Source: Dysidea avara
Lineage: Eukaryota; Porifera; Demospongiae; Dictyoceratida; Dysideidae
Direction: 5' to 3'
Length of the DNA stretch: 64,000 nucleotides
NCBI RefSeq assembly: GCF_963678975.1
Contig: NC_089272.1
Coordinates: 2,910,359-2,974,358, forward strand
Under the pieces are notes generated by a model that worked only from the letters and a program-made list of their open reading frames with translations, was not told the DNA's origin and ran no database searches. The position numbers were made by a program, and so were the translations under genes. Positions 11,799-22,300 of this stretch are shown one piece after another (the stretch's first letter is position 1; each line of letters starts with the position of its first letter).

Positions 11799-13677
11799 GT
11801 TTGCGTGTTTCCTTGTCGAAAAGTTAACTACATGGCTAATTTTGACCTTTAGCATATAAAATCCTGATTATGTGACATCAGTGGGTGATGTAACATGTTA
11901 ACAAGTGGTGAGTGAGTAGTATTTAGTCAAACTAAAATCCGCCAAATTATTCGTCCAATATAATGCATTAGTTCACCAAACTTTTTTCTTGCCCACAACA
12001 AAAGTCACCAACCTGTCAAACTTACCTGCTATACAGTAGCTGTTATAGTTGGAATATTGAAGGGGATGCTTATGTAAGCAAGCACTAGGTAGTGACCTGA
12101 TGTACCAGATTAGAGCTTAGCTAGTAGCACTTTTGTAGATGTAAACGCTTGGTGATAAAGATGATGAAGTACACAATATATACTATTTTGCCAGCACACT
12201 GGTAAACACCCAGCGTAATTCAGGTGTTTCCCTTAATCTAACCAAAAGTTCACAACATATTACCATTATTGCACCCTTATTTACTCTTGATATTATGATG
12301 TTATGAAGCCCTTTAAATAATATTATAGACTCTTGATCTAACCATCAAGTCTTACTTCTTCACTGCTTAATAGTAAATAGTGCCATTTATTTATATTGCT
12401 GCATTTTTTGTCATGCTTTATGGACTGCTTTATAGAGCATACTTGAAAGTTAATAAGGTAAAGAGGGTTTTGTGTTTAACCCTTAAATCCACATAGGTCA
12501 GAAAACTGGCCCATATGTGCATGCCTTGCACAAAGTGCTGTAACTTTCAAAACATTCATCCTATAGCTACACAATTCACATCATTCTACTTGTTATATAA
12601 CAAGGATTAAAATGATACCAAGGGGTTTTCCCTAGCGCTAAGCAGTGAGGCCAACAGGAAATCACCCCCCTGGGTTAGCTATTGCCCCCCCCCAGGTTTA
12701 TACCTAAAACCTTGAGAAATGGAAAGATCCCAAAGTTGTATAATCCAATGGTTAATATTCAATGGCATCACAGTAAAATTTCACCAAAATTGAGTATATT
12801 TACACCTAAACTTTCAAACTTTTCCTGGGGGAGCATGCCCCCAGACCCCTCTAGAATCCGAAGCAACTTACTTAGCCCCCTCTGGGTTAATATTCTGGGT
12901 TGAGCCCTGATACTACAGTTACTCAACAAAACTAACCTCTTTCCTAACATAGCAGTGTACTATCAGGTAGATTGGTATCATGGTAACAAATGTTAAGATC
13001 ACCCAAATATCAACAGTCATGAAGATCATCAATGTCTCATCACATTGCTCCTTCTCTGTCCTTGTTGTATCAGTTCCAACAATGATGGCACACCACCCAC
13101 CACTGGAATGACCTTCCCTTGGGTAGCCCAAGTGATCTGTCAGTAGCAGCCACAGTGATGCATACAGGGGTAGTGTGTAGCACACGACATATAACACTCT
13201 CAACACCCACTTGGTGACATTACCATCACGTGATACTATCCTATAATACAAGTACACAGCCAGTCCCAGTGTCCACAATACTGATCCTTTAGTGCCGTAT
13301 ACTGAAATGAATGCTTGTGCTTTACACACACGATCATAAGTGTCATGTGCATACCCAGAAGTTTTATGATACAAGTACAAATCATATGGGAGTACCAGTC
13401 CTATCAGATTTGCAATAGCATAAATCAAGTCCATGATGGAGAGGTGTACTAGTATTTCCCGCGCTTTACTGCGGATACTCTTGATAATCATATAACTGAA
13501 GATGATGGCTAGTGATCCCACGATTGAAAGAATACATGTGATGCCTGATACGATCCTTATGCCATGATTTATACTAAAGTGTTGAATAGTGTCAGCAGGC
13601 GTAGTGTTAGTCCAGTTCGCGGCGTTTTCTTCGGTGTGAACACCATGCGCAAAATTCCACTTCAAGTTTGAGTCCAT
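4208..13677 (-). CDS. GPR157/cAMP-receptor-like GPCR gene 2 (complete, three coding exons)
   Basis: Exon 1 12937-13677 (ATG at 13677, TM1-TM5), exon 2 9194-9376 (TM6), exon 3 4208-4408 (TM7 and tail, stop at 4208). The donors are GTTAGT and GTAAGT, both acceptors are AG, and both introns are phase 0 (3.6 and 4.8 kb). Product about 374 aa. Exon 1 is closest to gene 1 (MDSNLKWNFAHG start, IRSKAR, YYRIVSR, GGWC). Exon 2 has the TM6 core FLLVPVVF and LRVWDI. Exon 3 opens with AIGDSAQGFFNFI, the family's TM7 signature, followed by a short tail ending in SSDPPDD. Introns hold many MITEs listed separately. The gene is head to head with TRAF-like copy 2. I see no lesion. Confidence 0.85.
4524..4753. 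mobile_element. TA-flanked mariner-type MITE a
   Basis: About 226 bp between TA dinucleotides, with inverted ends CCGTAAATCA(A/G)GAAA. No ORF. TA duplication plus short inverted ends fits Tc1/mariner-type non-autonomous elements. It lies in intron 2 of GPCR gene 2. Confidence 0.75.
4768..4985. mobile_element. TA-flanked mariner-type MITE b
   Basis: About 214 bp between TA dinucleotides, with inverted ends CC(G/A)TACGCAAGGAAATT. It starts only 14 bp after MITE a and has different termini, so it is a separate family. No coding content. Confidence 0.75.
4988..5813. mobile_element. Large palindromic composite element E1
   Basis: The outer ends are inverted copies beginning TGTACTTTGC(A/G)TGGGA; inside are a second inverted pair (TGCATAACTGTACTGTA) and a unique middle. 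The middle (about 5320-5680, plus strand) carries a hydrophobic open stretch beginning LYFLVVWLGVIFSSTQTAAI, then two internally repeated segments with GTAAGTG followed by TTTCTAG or CTATAG. Related middles recur inverted at 5818-6180 and 6475-6840, and a decayed relative lies near 61.63-61.78 kb. No transposase is present. Confidence 0.6.
5814..6960. mobile_element. Second and third rearranged copies of the E1 family
   Basis: Two further minus-oriented copies of the E1 middle (5818-6180 and 6475-6840) surround another end sequence (TTGTACTTTGCGTGGGA near 6314). The order suggests nested insertion or inversion rather than clean tandem copies. Repeated GCTGTATTT-type blocks flank each copy. 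The hydrophobic peptide read of E1 is recognisable in all three. Confidence 0.55.
7747..8106. repeat. Exon-like repeat, copy 1
   Basis: About 360 bp nearly identical to 19856-20232. The part from 7818 has inverted ends TTAGACTCTATTT. On the minus strand both copies hold an ATG (MALVLSQENQLLLP) and 24 codons later a GTAAGT donor, looking like a first coding exon carried inside a repeat. The 70 bp to the left are also shared and are half of a hairpin at the other copy. No downstream exon is recognisable. Confidence 0.6.
8107..9193. other. Intron 2 remainder of GPCR gene 2
   Basis: No recognisable gene or element with defined ends. The short open frames here do not resemble known proteins. Confidence 0.4.
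9572..9790. mobile_element. Pogo/Tigger-type MITE
   Basis: 219 bp flanked by TA, with inverted ends CAGTG(C/G)ATC(T/C)TCACTAATC. Ends and TA target resemble Tigger/pogo-type elements. It lacks coding capacity. A TACTCTAATAGAACAGTCA motif sits inside at about 9709. It lies in intron 1 of GPCR gene 2. Confidence 0.75.
10409..11075. mobile_element. hAT-type non-autonomous element with CCGGGTCA subterminal repeats
   Basis: 667 bp with inverted ends CAGCGTT(A/G)AAACCGGGTC and a perfect 8-bp target duplication GACTACTT at 10401-10408 and 11076-11083. Several GACCCGGATGACCC units lie next to each end and would be candidate transposase-binding sites. The interior holds several 'gggcgtggct' blocks and no transposase. 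The 8-bp duplication supports the hAT superfamily. Confidence 0.85.
11084..12936. other. Intron 1 remainder of GPCR gene 2
   Basis: A fragment of the 75-bp tandem family seen at 56.6 kb lies at about 11400-11510 (AGTAGGTCCCAAACATAG). A (TA)n run is at 11767-11794. A G/C-tract-rich repeat at about 12630-12915 contains GGGGGAGCATGCCCCCAGAC. No coding exon recognised. Confidence 0.5.
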
Positions 13678-13842
13678 CTCACAAGAGAGTTGCTTTAATT
13701 TAATCAGTCGCTCACAAGCTAAGCTCTTTATATAATTGCCAATGATGGTTTAATAAGACAAGCCCAGTGGCACGTGCACCGCCGAAGTTTGGACATACCA
13801 CAGTATCCCTACCACAACATTTTTCGAGCGTCTATAAGAGTT
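13678..13842. promoter_or_regulatory. Short divergent promoter between GPCR 2 and TRAF-like 2
   Basis: 165 bp between the two ATGs, matching the 173 bp at the other pair. A bidirectional promoter is inferred from the spacing. The minus-side GPCR and plus-side TRAF starts both align with their paralogues. Confidence 0.55.
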
Positions 13843-15691
13843 ATGGCGACTACTTCTCAAGGAGGGTACGAACATGATTTTGTGGATGTAGATACTTTAC
13901 CGGATCGTCTCGTATGTCAAATCTGCCATTATCCGTGTCGGGAAGCTCGCTTGACTGGCTGCTGTGGAGCCCATTTCTGTTACTCGTGTTTATCGCAAAT
14001 CAGGAGAGGATCGTCAGTTAACAAAGCTTGCCCCATGTGCCGCGTTGAGAGGTTTAAGGATTTTCCTAACAAGCAGCTGGACCGCGAAATCAAAGGTATG
14101 CGCGTGTACTGTTTAAACCGCAAGAATGGTTGTACGTGGGTGGGCGAGATAAATGATGCCACTGCTCACTCGAACGTTGATTGTCAGTTTGTGGATGTAT
14201 ACTGTCCTAGTAGATGTGGTACAAAGTTGAAGAAGCAATGTGTCAACCTGCATCTTGCCAAAGATTGTCCATGTTATTGCAAATACTGTGGAGCCTCAGG
14301 CAATCACGTTGAAATTGCCTTAAGACATAAACAACATTGCCACATGTACCCCGTGCCTTGTCCAAATGGGTGTGAGTTGGGTATTACCGGTAACGTGGGA
14401 TCAGTTGGAATAGAAAAACACAAAGATTTGTCCTCTAGAAATGGTTAAGTGTGAATACCATGATTTGGGTTGTAAAACTAAGGTTTTCCGTAAGGATTTG
14501 GAGAGACATATCAATGAAAAAATGGCCCAGCACTTTAATCTTCTAAAAACCCATTTAGCAAACACCACTGACGAACTAAGGAAAACTGAAAATAAACTAT
14601 CGGCAGTTGCAAAGGATCTTGCAGATGCTAAGAAAGTTCTAGATAAAACAAGATCGAACTTCAACAAACTAAATGAAAGGATCACACAACAACAGTTAAC
14701 AGTAGATGTTGATCAGACAATTGCAATAACAGATCAGAAATTAGTAAATGTTAATAAAAAAGTTCAAAGCTTAAAATCTACACAAGAAAAACAAGCTTTG
14801 ATGATAGAAACTGCCAATGGTGAATTGTCCATTGTAAAAGAAAAAGTAATAGAAATATGTTATAATTTTGACAACAGAAGATTTTTTATATATTTACTTT
14901 TATGCTTATCTCTAATTGTCTATGCTACGCAAATCAATGTGATTAACAACAGGTTAGCACAATCCGAGAAACAAATGTGGCCTAAATCATTGGAGAAAGC
15001 AAGTAACTTTCCAGTTAATAAACCATTAGAACAAGAACCAGCCATTTTCAGGATCTCAAATATCAGTAAGGAGCTAAGTGATGGACACTGGGCAAGTGAT
15101 TCTTTCTTTGTACTTGAAAGGAAATACAGAATTGCATTAAATCTAAATGGCAACTTCACAATAGCATCTCTGCTACTGTCGAAAAATGCTTCACAAGTAT
15201 CACATCAGCCGTCAACACGTATGATGTTTAAAGTGGAACTGCTCAATCAGATTCAAAATATTGATCACTTTTACTCTCCAATTCTTGTTAGCAATGTGAG
15301 CACCACTTTTAATAATTGTGAAGAGTCAAATGATACCATTACATGTTCTACAGACTTAGTATCATTCCAAAACCTATTCTCAAAGCGTGATCAGTATCTG
15401 ACAAATAACACTATATATCTACGGCTATCTCATGGTGAAGATCTAGAGATTGTAAACTATGTGTTGTGGTTTATAAGCAGATTATCAAGAACAGCATTTG
15501 ACCTTCGAACACAGCTTATGCAAGCTGCATGGTCCATCCTTTTAATGGCATTGATGTCTGAACATTTTGAAGTGTTTTTTCGGTCTCAGAGATCCATTTC
15601 AAAGTTTGAAAAATTTTCGAGACTTCTTAGTATTGTCATGTTTATTCCAATGATGGACTATATTTTACACTGTATGCGTTGTAAAGTTTAA
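13843..15691 (+). CDS. TRAF-like RING E3 ligase with internal membrane helix and MATH domain (copy 2, frameshifted)
   Basis: Paralogue of the gene at 1478. ATG at 13843 (MATTSQGGYEHDF) aligns with copy 1; the frame opens earlier only with GTG. Same order: RING (CQIC, HFCYSC, CPMC), TRAF zinc fingers, coiled coil, membrane helix (FFIYLLLCLSLIVYATQI), conserved INNRLAQSEKQMWP, MATH-like region, C-terminal hydrophobic stretches. Six sequons (NIS, NFT, NAS, NVS, NDT, NNT) lie after the helix. The frame breaks at about 14421-14430: between the His and the CPLE motif there are 7 nt where copy 1 has 9, a 2-nt deletion that stops the first frame at 14448 while the second stays open for 400 codons to 15691. 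With everything else preserved this is either a recent lesion or a sequence error. Confidence 0.8.
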
Positions 15692-16134
15692 AAGAATTGA
15701 ATAGTGTGTATATAGTTAATTATTTATAACACTCGTATGTCCACCTATAGAACCAGACAGCGTACAGAATTGAATATAGCAAATCAAAATGTAGAGCATG
15801 ACTATATAGTAGCCAATATATGTATTAGAATTCCATAAAAGTATATTGCAGGATTTCAAACTAACTCTGTTTGTATTTTAAGAATTATATCACCACTAAC
15901 ACAAGATCGCTTTGTATCTACCAATCTCATTACATGAGCTTTGGTCACAACTAGTAGTTTTACTTGCATTGCATTAAACTTACAATACTAAAACACACTG
16001 CCAACTTCTAGATATTCAGTATGTTTGTACTTAACATATTATGTGGCACTACAAATGAACCAATAATCTTTTTGGGTAAGTACATTTGCAATAACAAGTC
16101 ATTATTGGATTTATAATGTTCACACACTTAGCAG
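15692..16134. other. Convergent intergenic spacer
   Basis: AT-rich spacer between TRAF-like 2 and GPCR gene 3; no repeat or gene recognised. Confidence 0.45.
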
Positions 16135-19100
16135 TTATAAGCTCTTGTAGCTACGAGTAAAAAAAGACAATATTCCACTATTGTTTCTAGGAGTGGTTTG
16201 GGAGAAGGCATTGTTGTATGGCTCCTTCAGGGACTCATCATCAACTGACCTACCATCATAGTAACCAGCAGATACACCATGTAATGGAGGACTGGTCCTT
16301 TTGTAACGACAACAGTAACATCGACAAATGTTAAACATTAATGTTCTCAATCTTTGTTGAAACAAGAAGAAAATGATGAAGTTGAAGAACCCCTGACTGC
16401 AGTCTCCAATAATCTAGTTGAAAAAAATATTATTAATGTATTTACAGAGATAAATTAAATACACATACAGACCATCATATCCCCAGCTATAATATAGTCT
16501 TATTGCCAAGTAAACAGGGACTCATACCCTGGCTGATGGGCAGTGTTGGGAGTAATGTGTTATTTATGTAACGTGTTACATAATATTATTACTTTTGTGG
16601 TAACTAAGTAATATAACGAAATACACTATAAAACAGGTAATATATCTCAAGTTACTTTACTTACATATGTAACGCGTTACCTAAGCAATATAGTTACTGT
16701 AACGAGTCTAATATTACGACTACAAGTAACGAAGTTACTAATCTCGTAAGTAATCCACTGAGTAACGCCTAGCCACAACGAAGTATTGAAGCCTACTGAA
16801 TGAAGCTTATTCACCAGCTTCTTACTTATAACCAAGATTTGCACATTGTCCAACAACGCAATCATGTCACGTGATAAGGTGGTAGCTTCATACGTGACAG
16901 CTTAAGGCTGTGGACACAAAGTAATATAATATGTAATATTATAGTTACTTTATTTAATGGGTAATATGTAACTGTAACTAAATAGTTCAGTTGCAAGTAA
17001 TATGTAACTAGTTACTTTTACAAAGTAACTGTCTCAACACTGCTGTTGGGAATACCCTGCATTGTGTATGATGCTGTTGCCTCCATATAACGCTTGAATT
17101 ACAGTGCTTCAAGTTGATTCAATTTGAGTACTTGACAGTACAGAACTGTGTAAAGAAACCTTTTTTTATGTGAACAACTGCACCAAGTTTGAGAAAGTGA
17201 TGGAAGGCGCAAATACTTACAAGGAGCATTTGAAGAAAGGTGAACATTTAGGCTAAGGTAGCCATTATGTTACATATTTACTGCATAGACAGGGGGAGGA
17301 CATGATCACATGCACTACAAAGCGCTAACAAAAATATTTTATTAAATGTAGTCATACTATTTGTTGAAAGTAATGAATCACACAACAATGATAGTAATAT
17401 GATCACTGATGATCACCGATGATCACCGATGATCACTGATGATCACCGATGATCACTGCTACTGTTGTCATGAAAGTTATGACCACCACACATCGTCTTT
17501 ACTGTAAGTCTAATATTCCATAATGGCAGAATTTTTATAAACGTGACTTACACCATTGTAAACAGCAAACTGAGTAGGATCAAAATATGTATCGTGCCCA
17601 TCCTCTACTTTTTGTATAGACACTGTACAGCTTATGTGAAATATTTTTAGTACTTGTGCAATATTCATTACACATTTACGTGCCCACGTGTCATGTACGC
17701 ATCATGACCTACTCCCCTGCTGCATAGATACGCTGCATAGATACAACACCTCAATTATGCGAATAGCAAAACTGACTGCTCAATTAGAGTATTCCATCAG
17801 CTCTTCTTGATATAAAATCATCAGTTATCTACTCTAATAGAACACTCAACACATAGAACATACTTTGGGAGATATGGACATTGAAATAGAATACATGCAG
17901 GGCAGTCAAGTAATGGAGTAGTTCTATACGAGCACAATTAAAGATCAACTTTGGAACATCACTCATAGCAGAGTCAATAAACAGTGTCACTAAAAGTATA
18001 GGTGAATATGATCATGCACTTCAAATTCCACACCAAGATTAAACTTTCAGCCTCAGCTATAACAAGAATCCACAAAGAAACTATCAGCTATACTGTATGG
18101 ATACAGGTATAATTGTTGGTACAAATGCAATATAGTCTAAGGAAACATCCACATAAGCAGGGGCGGCTCCAGAGTTTGGAAAGAGGGGGGGCACCTTTCT
18201 GAAAAACAGTTGAAGACCAAAAAAAAAAAAAGGTCACGACAATAATAGCTAGTTATCCTTACCAACTATATCACGTCTGTTATGTAAAATAAAATCCTAT
18301 TTATAGCTTCATAGGTAAGCTACACTGCCTCATGAACATTGTGACTGCTTTATTAGAGTAATTGACTGCTCTATTAGAGTATCTCGATCTTGTATGCAAT
18401 TTCTTGAAGGGGGGGGGGGGGGGGGGGGGGGAATTTGCCCCAAATGCCCCATCCTGGATCCGCCATTGAATAAGCACAGTAAATATAAGACCCATGCAAG
18501 TATCTAACAGTACAGTAGTACTGTTTAGTAGGGTTATCCCTAAAATGATAGGTGCTGCCCAAAATTATGTTGAAGATCATAGAACCATCATATGTGACCT
18601 AATTTGGGAAAACCGTCAATCTACACACATCAATAGACTGTGAGATACACAATTTTAAATATTTCAATCCGGTATAGCTTGGGAAGGACAAAAGCTACAA
18701 GTTTGAAATTTTCACCATGAATGTAGCCAATCATAGCGTTTATTACAATTCAATCCATAGACAGCAAGCTGTTGATATAAGCATGATTTGAGCACCTTTT
18801 TCACGACGGTATCTGTAACACAAGCATGTCACCATAGGTGTTGGGTGGGTGGGTAATTCCGAGTGGGTACAGTAACATGGTGTATACAGCCTTAATATTG
18901 GGCTCTCAAGACCACCTGTGTCACTGGAAAACAAAGAAATGTATGCAGAAAACATCTGGGCAACCGTCCAAGGCTGTTCATGTCTCTAGTGTCATGATAC
19001 AGCTTGCCAAGTGACATTACAAGGTGCCATAGCATTCCCAGTGGCTGGCACACGTCTCTAGATCTCCACTCGTGAAAAGCAGCCTGATCAAACCAGAGGC

Positions 19101-19318
19101 ATGGTGTGGTGCAAATGTGTAGAGTATTGGTGTGGCTATCCAGTTATGGTGAAAAGTGACACTGGTATGTGCGAATATCGACAATTTTCAAAAATTTGGT
19201 CACATAAGCACTTTTACAGAATAGTCTTAGCGCATCTAACCAGCATTAAAAACAAGAAAACAGATGGCCAGATACTGAAATTCTTTTAAAATCATCAAAA
19301 CTAGATTTTTGAGGTATG

Positions 19319-19354
<36 letters not shown>

Positions 19355-22300
19355 ACCATGGTTGCAAGACAAGAGGCCAAATGATACAGTAAACAGCTAT
19401 ATCATCTCAGCAAACTCGACTTGTGGTATGTGTCTTTTGTGGTTCCAATAAATCTCTACTTTCTTCGCTAGGTCATCTTCTTCATACAAGGAAACAGACA
19501 CCACAAAACTATTTGAAGTGCTTAAGCAATTGTAAATGGAGTAGATACATGTAGATGCAGAACACCCCACAATGATCTTGACAATCAGAGCACGCTGTGA
19601 CCATGTCCCTTAACTGCAATAAGCTGCAGCTTTGCTGTAGAAAACCACAAGAGGTTGATCATTCATCATAACCATATGGTGTTCGATTATACAACCAAGT
19701 ATTGTTCAGGTACTAAGGCTTGCTTAACAGCTAGGAAAGCAGCACATTGTACTGAGAAGGCTGGTAAGGGCCATGAGGATATAATAATTATACGGGCACA
19801 ATGTGGAGTCTATGAAATTTATAAACCCGAAGGCTCGGGCTATAGCGCACGAGCGAAGCGAGGGCGCTACTACGGAAGGGCCTGAGGGTTTATAAATTTT
19901 GTAGACTCCACATTGTGCCCATATAACTGCTTTAGACTCCATTTCACATTACACTCAAATTACTTACCTCATCCATGGCTGTTTCTGCTGCAGGTTCGGC
20001 AAGAGCAGCTGGTTTTCTTGCGATAATACTAGCGCCATGGCAACTATGTGTCCTCAGGTGACAAAATAATAGCGCTCGTTAAATCACTGCACGTGAACAA
20101 TGCATAGCGATTGGATAAACCTAGATTTTGAGCATATGTTATATTGTGTCTGAAGGCATGGAGTATATTAGAAAACAAGGTGGAGTATATGAGATTTATT
20201 ACCCACCCAAAACAGCCTAAATAGAGTCTAAGCACTGGTATGGATGTACAATCCATCCTTTAGAATATTAGGAGGTGTCATTGTTCAACATTTCTTTGAG
20301 ATCATGAGATGAATGATGACCAACCACTGCTGGTAGAAAATTAGGTATGGCAAACCACACCTATTACTCTATTAGTAACTCGAGCAGGAAGATTGACAGC
20401 CAGATGTGTACAACATAGACTATAACAAGGTTATTTAAATGAAGTAGGGCTCCAGCATTAAAAAAATGATGGTAGCTATTACCAAAAGTACATAATATAA
20501 TCTATATATAAATATTATGCACTCTTGCTAATATAGCAATGTGACAAAATCCCTACTTTGACATTGAACAGATGGTGGTGACATGCCAATAAACCACATA
20601 GCTATGTTGTTATAGCTACCAAAATTCCTATCTCTTGTTTTGCTCTTTTACCTCTGAAACCCTACTTCATTTTTGAAATTAAAGTTTCAAGATATCAGCA
20701 TTTAGCCTGACAATTAAGAGTTCATAGTAACTATAAAGTAGTAAAGGAGAGTGTCAAACAGGCTGGAATGCATTAGCAAACACACTGGGTAAGATAGAAT
20801 ATCAACACCTTGTTCTGTATTGTGCAATGGCCTATCAACAGTTCTTACCCAATATTGTGACACACTCTCTCACTACTTTATATTATGAACTCTTGATTCA
20901 ACTGAAGAACTAACCCTCTTAATGTAACATTACACAAAACATCTACCGTAATACAGGGGTGTTTCAAAATGGACAGTAGAGATCTTGATAATCAGGAATA
21001 GCCCATTTGTATTAATGTACATACAATTAAGCTCTTGAGATTAGGACACCTGTATACTTCTCTAACAATGACACTTTTTAGCAATGTCTCAAGGTACCTG
21101 GAATTTAACTGCTGAAAGAGTTCCATAACTCTCATAGCCATTAACATTTATTTGAGCCAAAATTTCCTACTATATGGTACAACTATATCAAAATGAATTT
21201 TTGTATAGTACTGTACAGAAGGTATACTGCAAGAGTATTGGAATACAACCGATTATGACCTTTGATAGCAAGTTACACAAATATGGTTAATCCGTTTAAC
21301 TGGTATTTTAATATCACAGACTTAAGCACTTGTGATAAAATTGCAATGTAGAACTTCACCCCATTCATTTAACAATACAGGTTGATGAGGCTGTATTGTT
21401 AGAGGATGATGGAGAGCAGCATTCACACAATGCTTGGAATCATCGCATACTGAATGTTGCACCTTTCTTTATGTTTTATTAATAGATCAAAGGAAGGCCA
21501 TAGATCATGTTTTGCTTTTCAATGTTAAAATAATTATTTTATTTTGTGGTTTCTAGATATAAATAAATGTCCAAGCTGTACTTCAAGACAACAATGGGTT
21601 TACACAACAGCACTCACTGTAAGTATCTGTAGCCAGAGTAACTTCTCACTCTCACTATTATTAATATGGTAATACACTGTTAGTACATTATCAACAATAT
21701 CCCACACTCTTAGGAAGATGAACATCAGTGGAACTAACAATAACTTCTGCTCTGCTGGGAATGCCACTGTTGGGTGGTTGGTTAGAAATAAGATGTACGA
21801 CTGATGAGGATTGAGCTGTGAACGGTACAAAACACATCAATATATATATATACCACATGCCCTAAATATTGATGGCCACACAATAGTTCTCATAGTACCA
21901 TACCAATATTGAGCAGAAAATAGAACATTTAATGTGAGACTACGACACTAGGCAAGAAAAGCATCATTTTAGTCAACATATCAATTTCATTATACTAGGA
22001 ATAGAGAGAAACAATTAGGATGTTACAAGCCAACAATTATAACGCACGTGAGCGATGTAGGAATGCTATAACATACAACTCTGGCTATACAATGTAGCTG
22101 GGTAGAACTCTCTTGTGAACCGTCTTCACAATTACAGTTGTATGTACTGGTAAAATTATTGTGTGATTGTACCCTATTGCATACTAAAAAAAATTTTTTT
22201 TCCAGACAACGGTAACACTAAAGCCACTTAAGCTAACATTTAAGGATCACAAATTGACAGCTCCACAAGGTGTTCTCCCTTGCCTGAACACCACATGTAA

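Noticed and set aside
17401-17457. CRISPR-like array
   Set aside because: Ten-base units without spacers in an animal genome; a simple tandem repeat.
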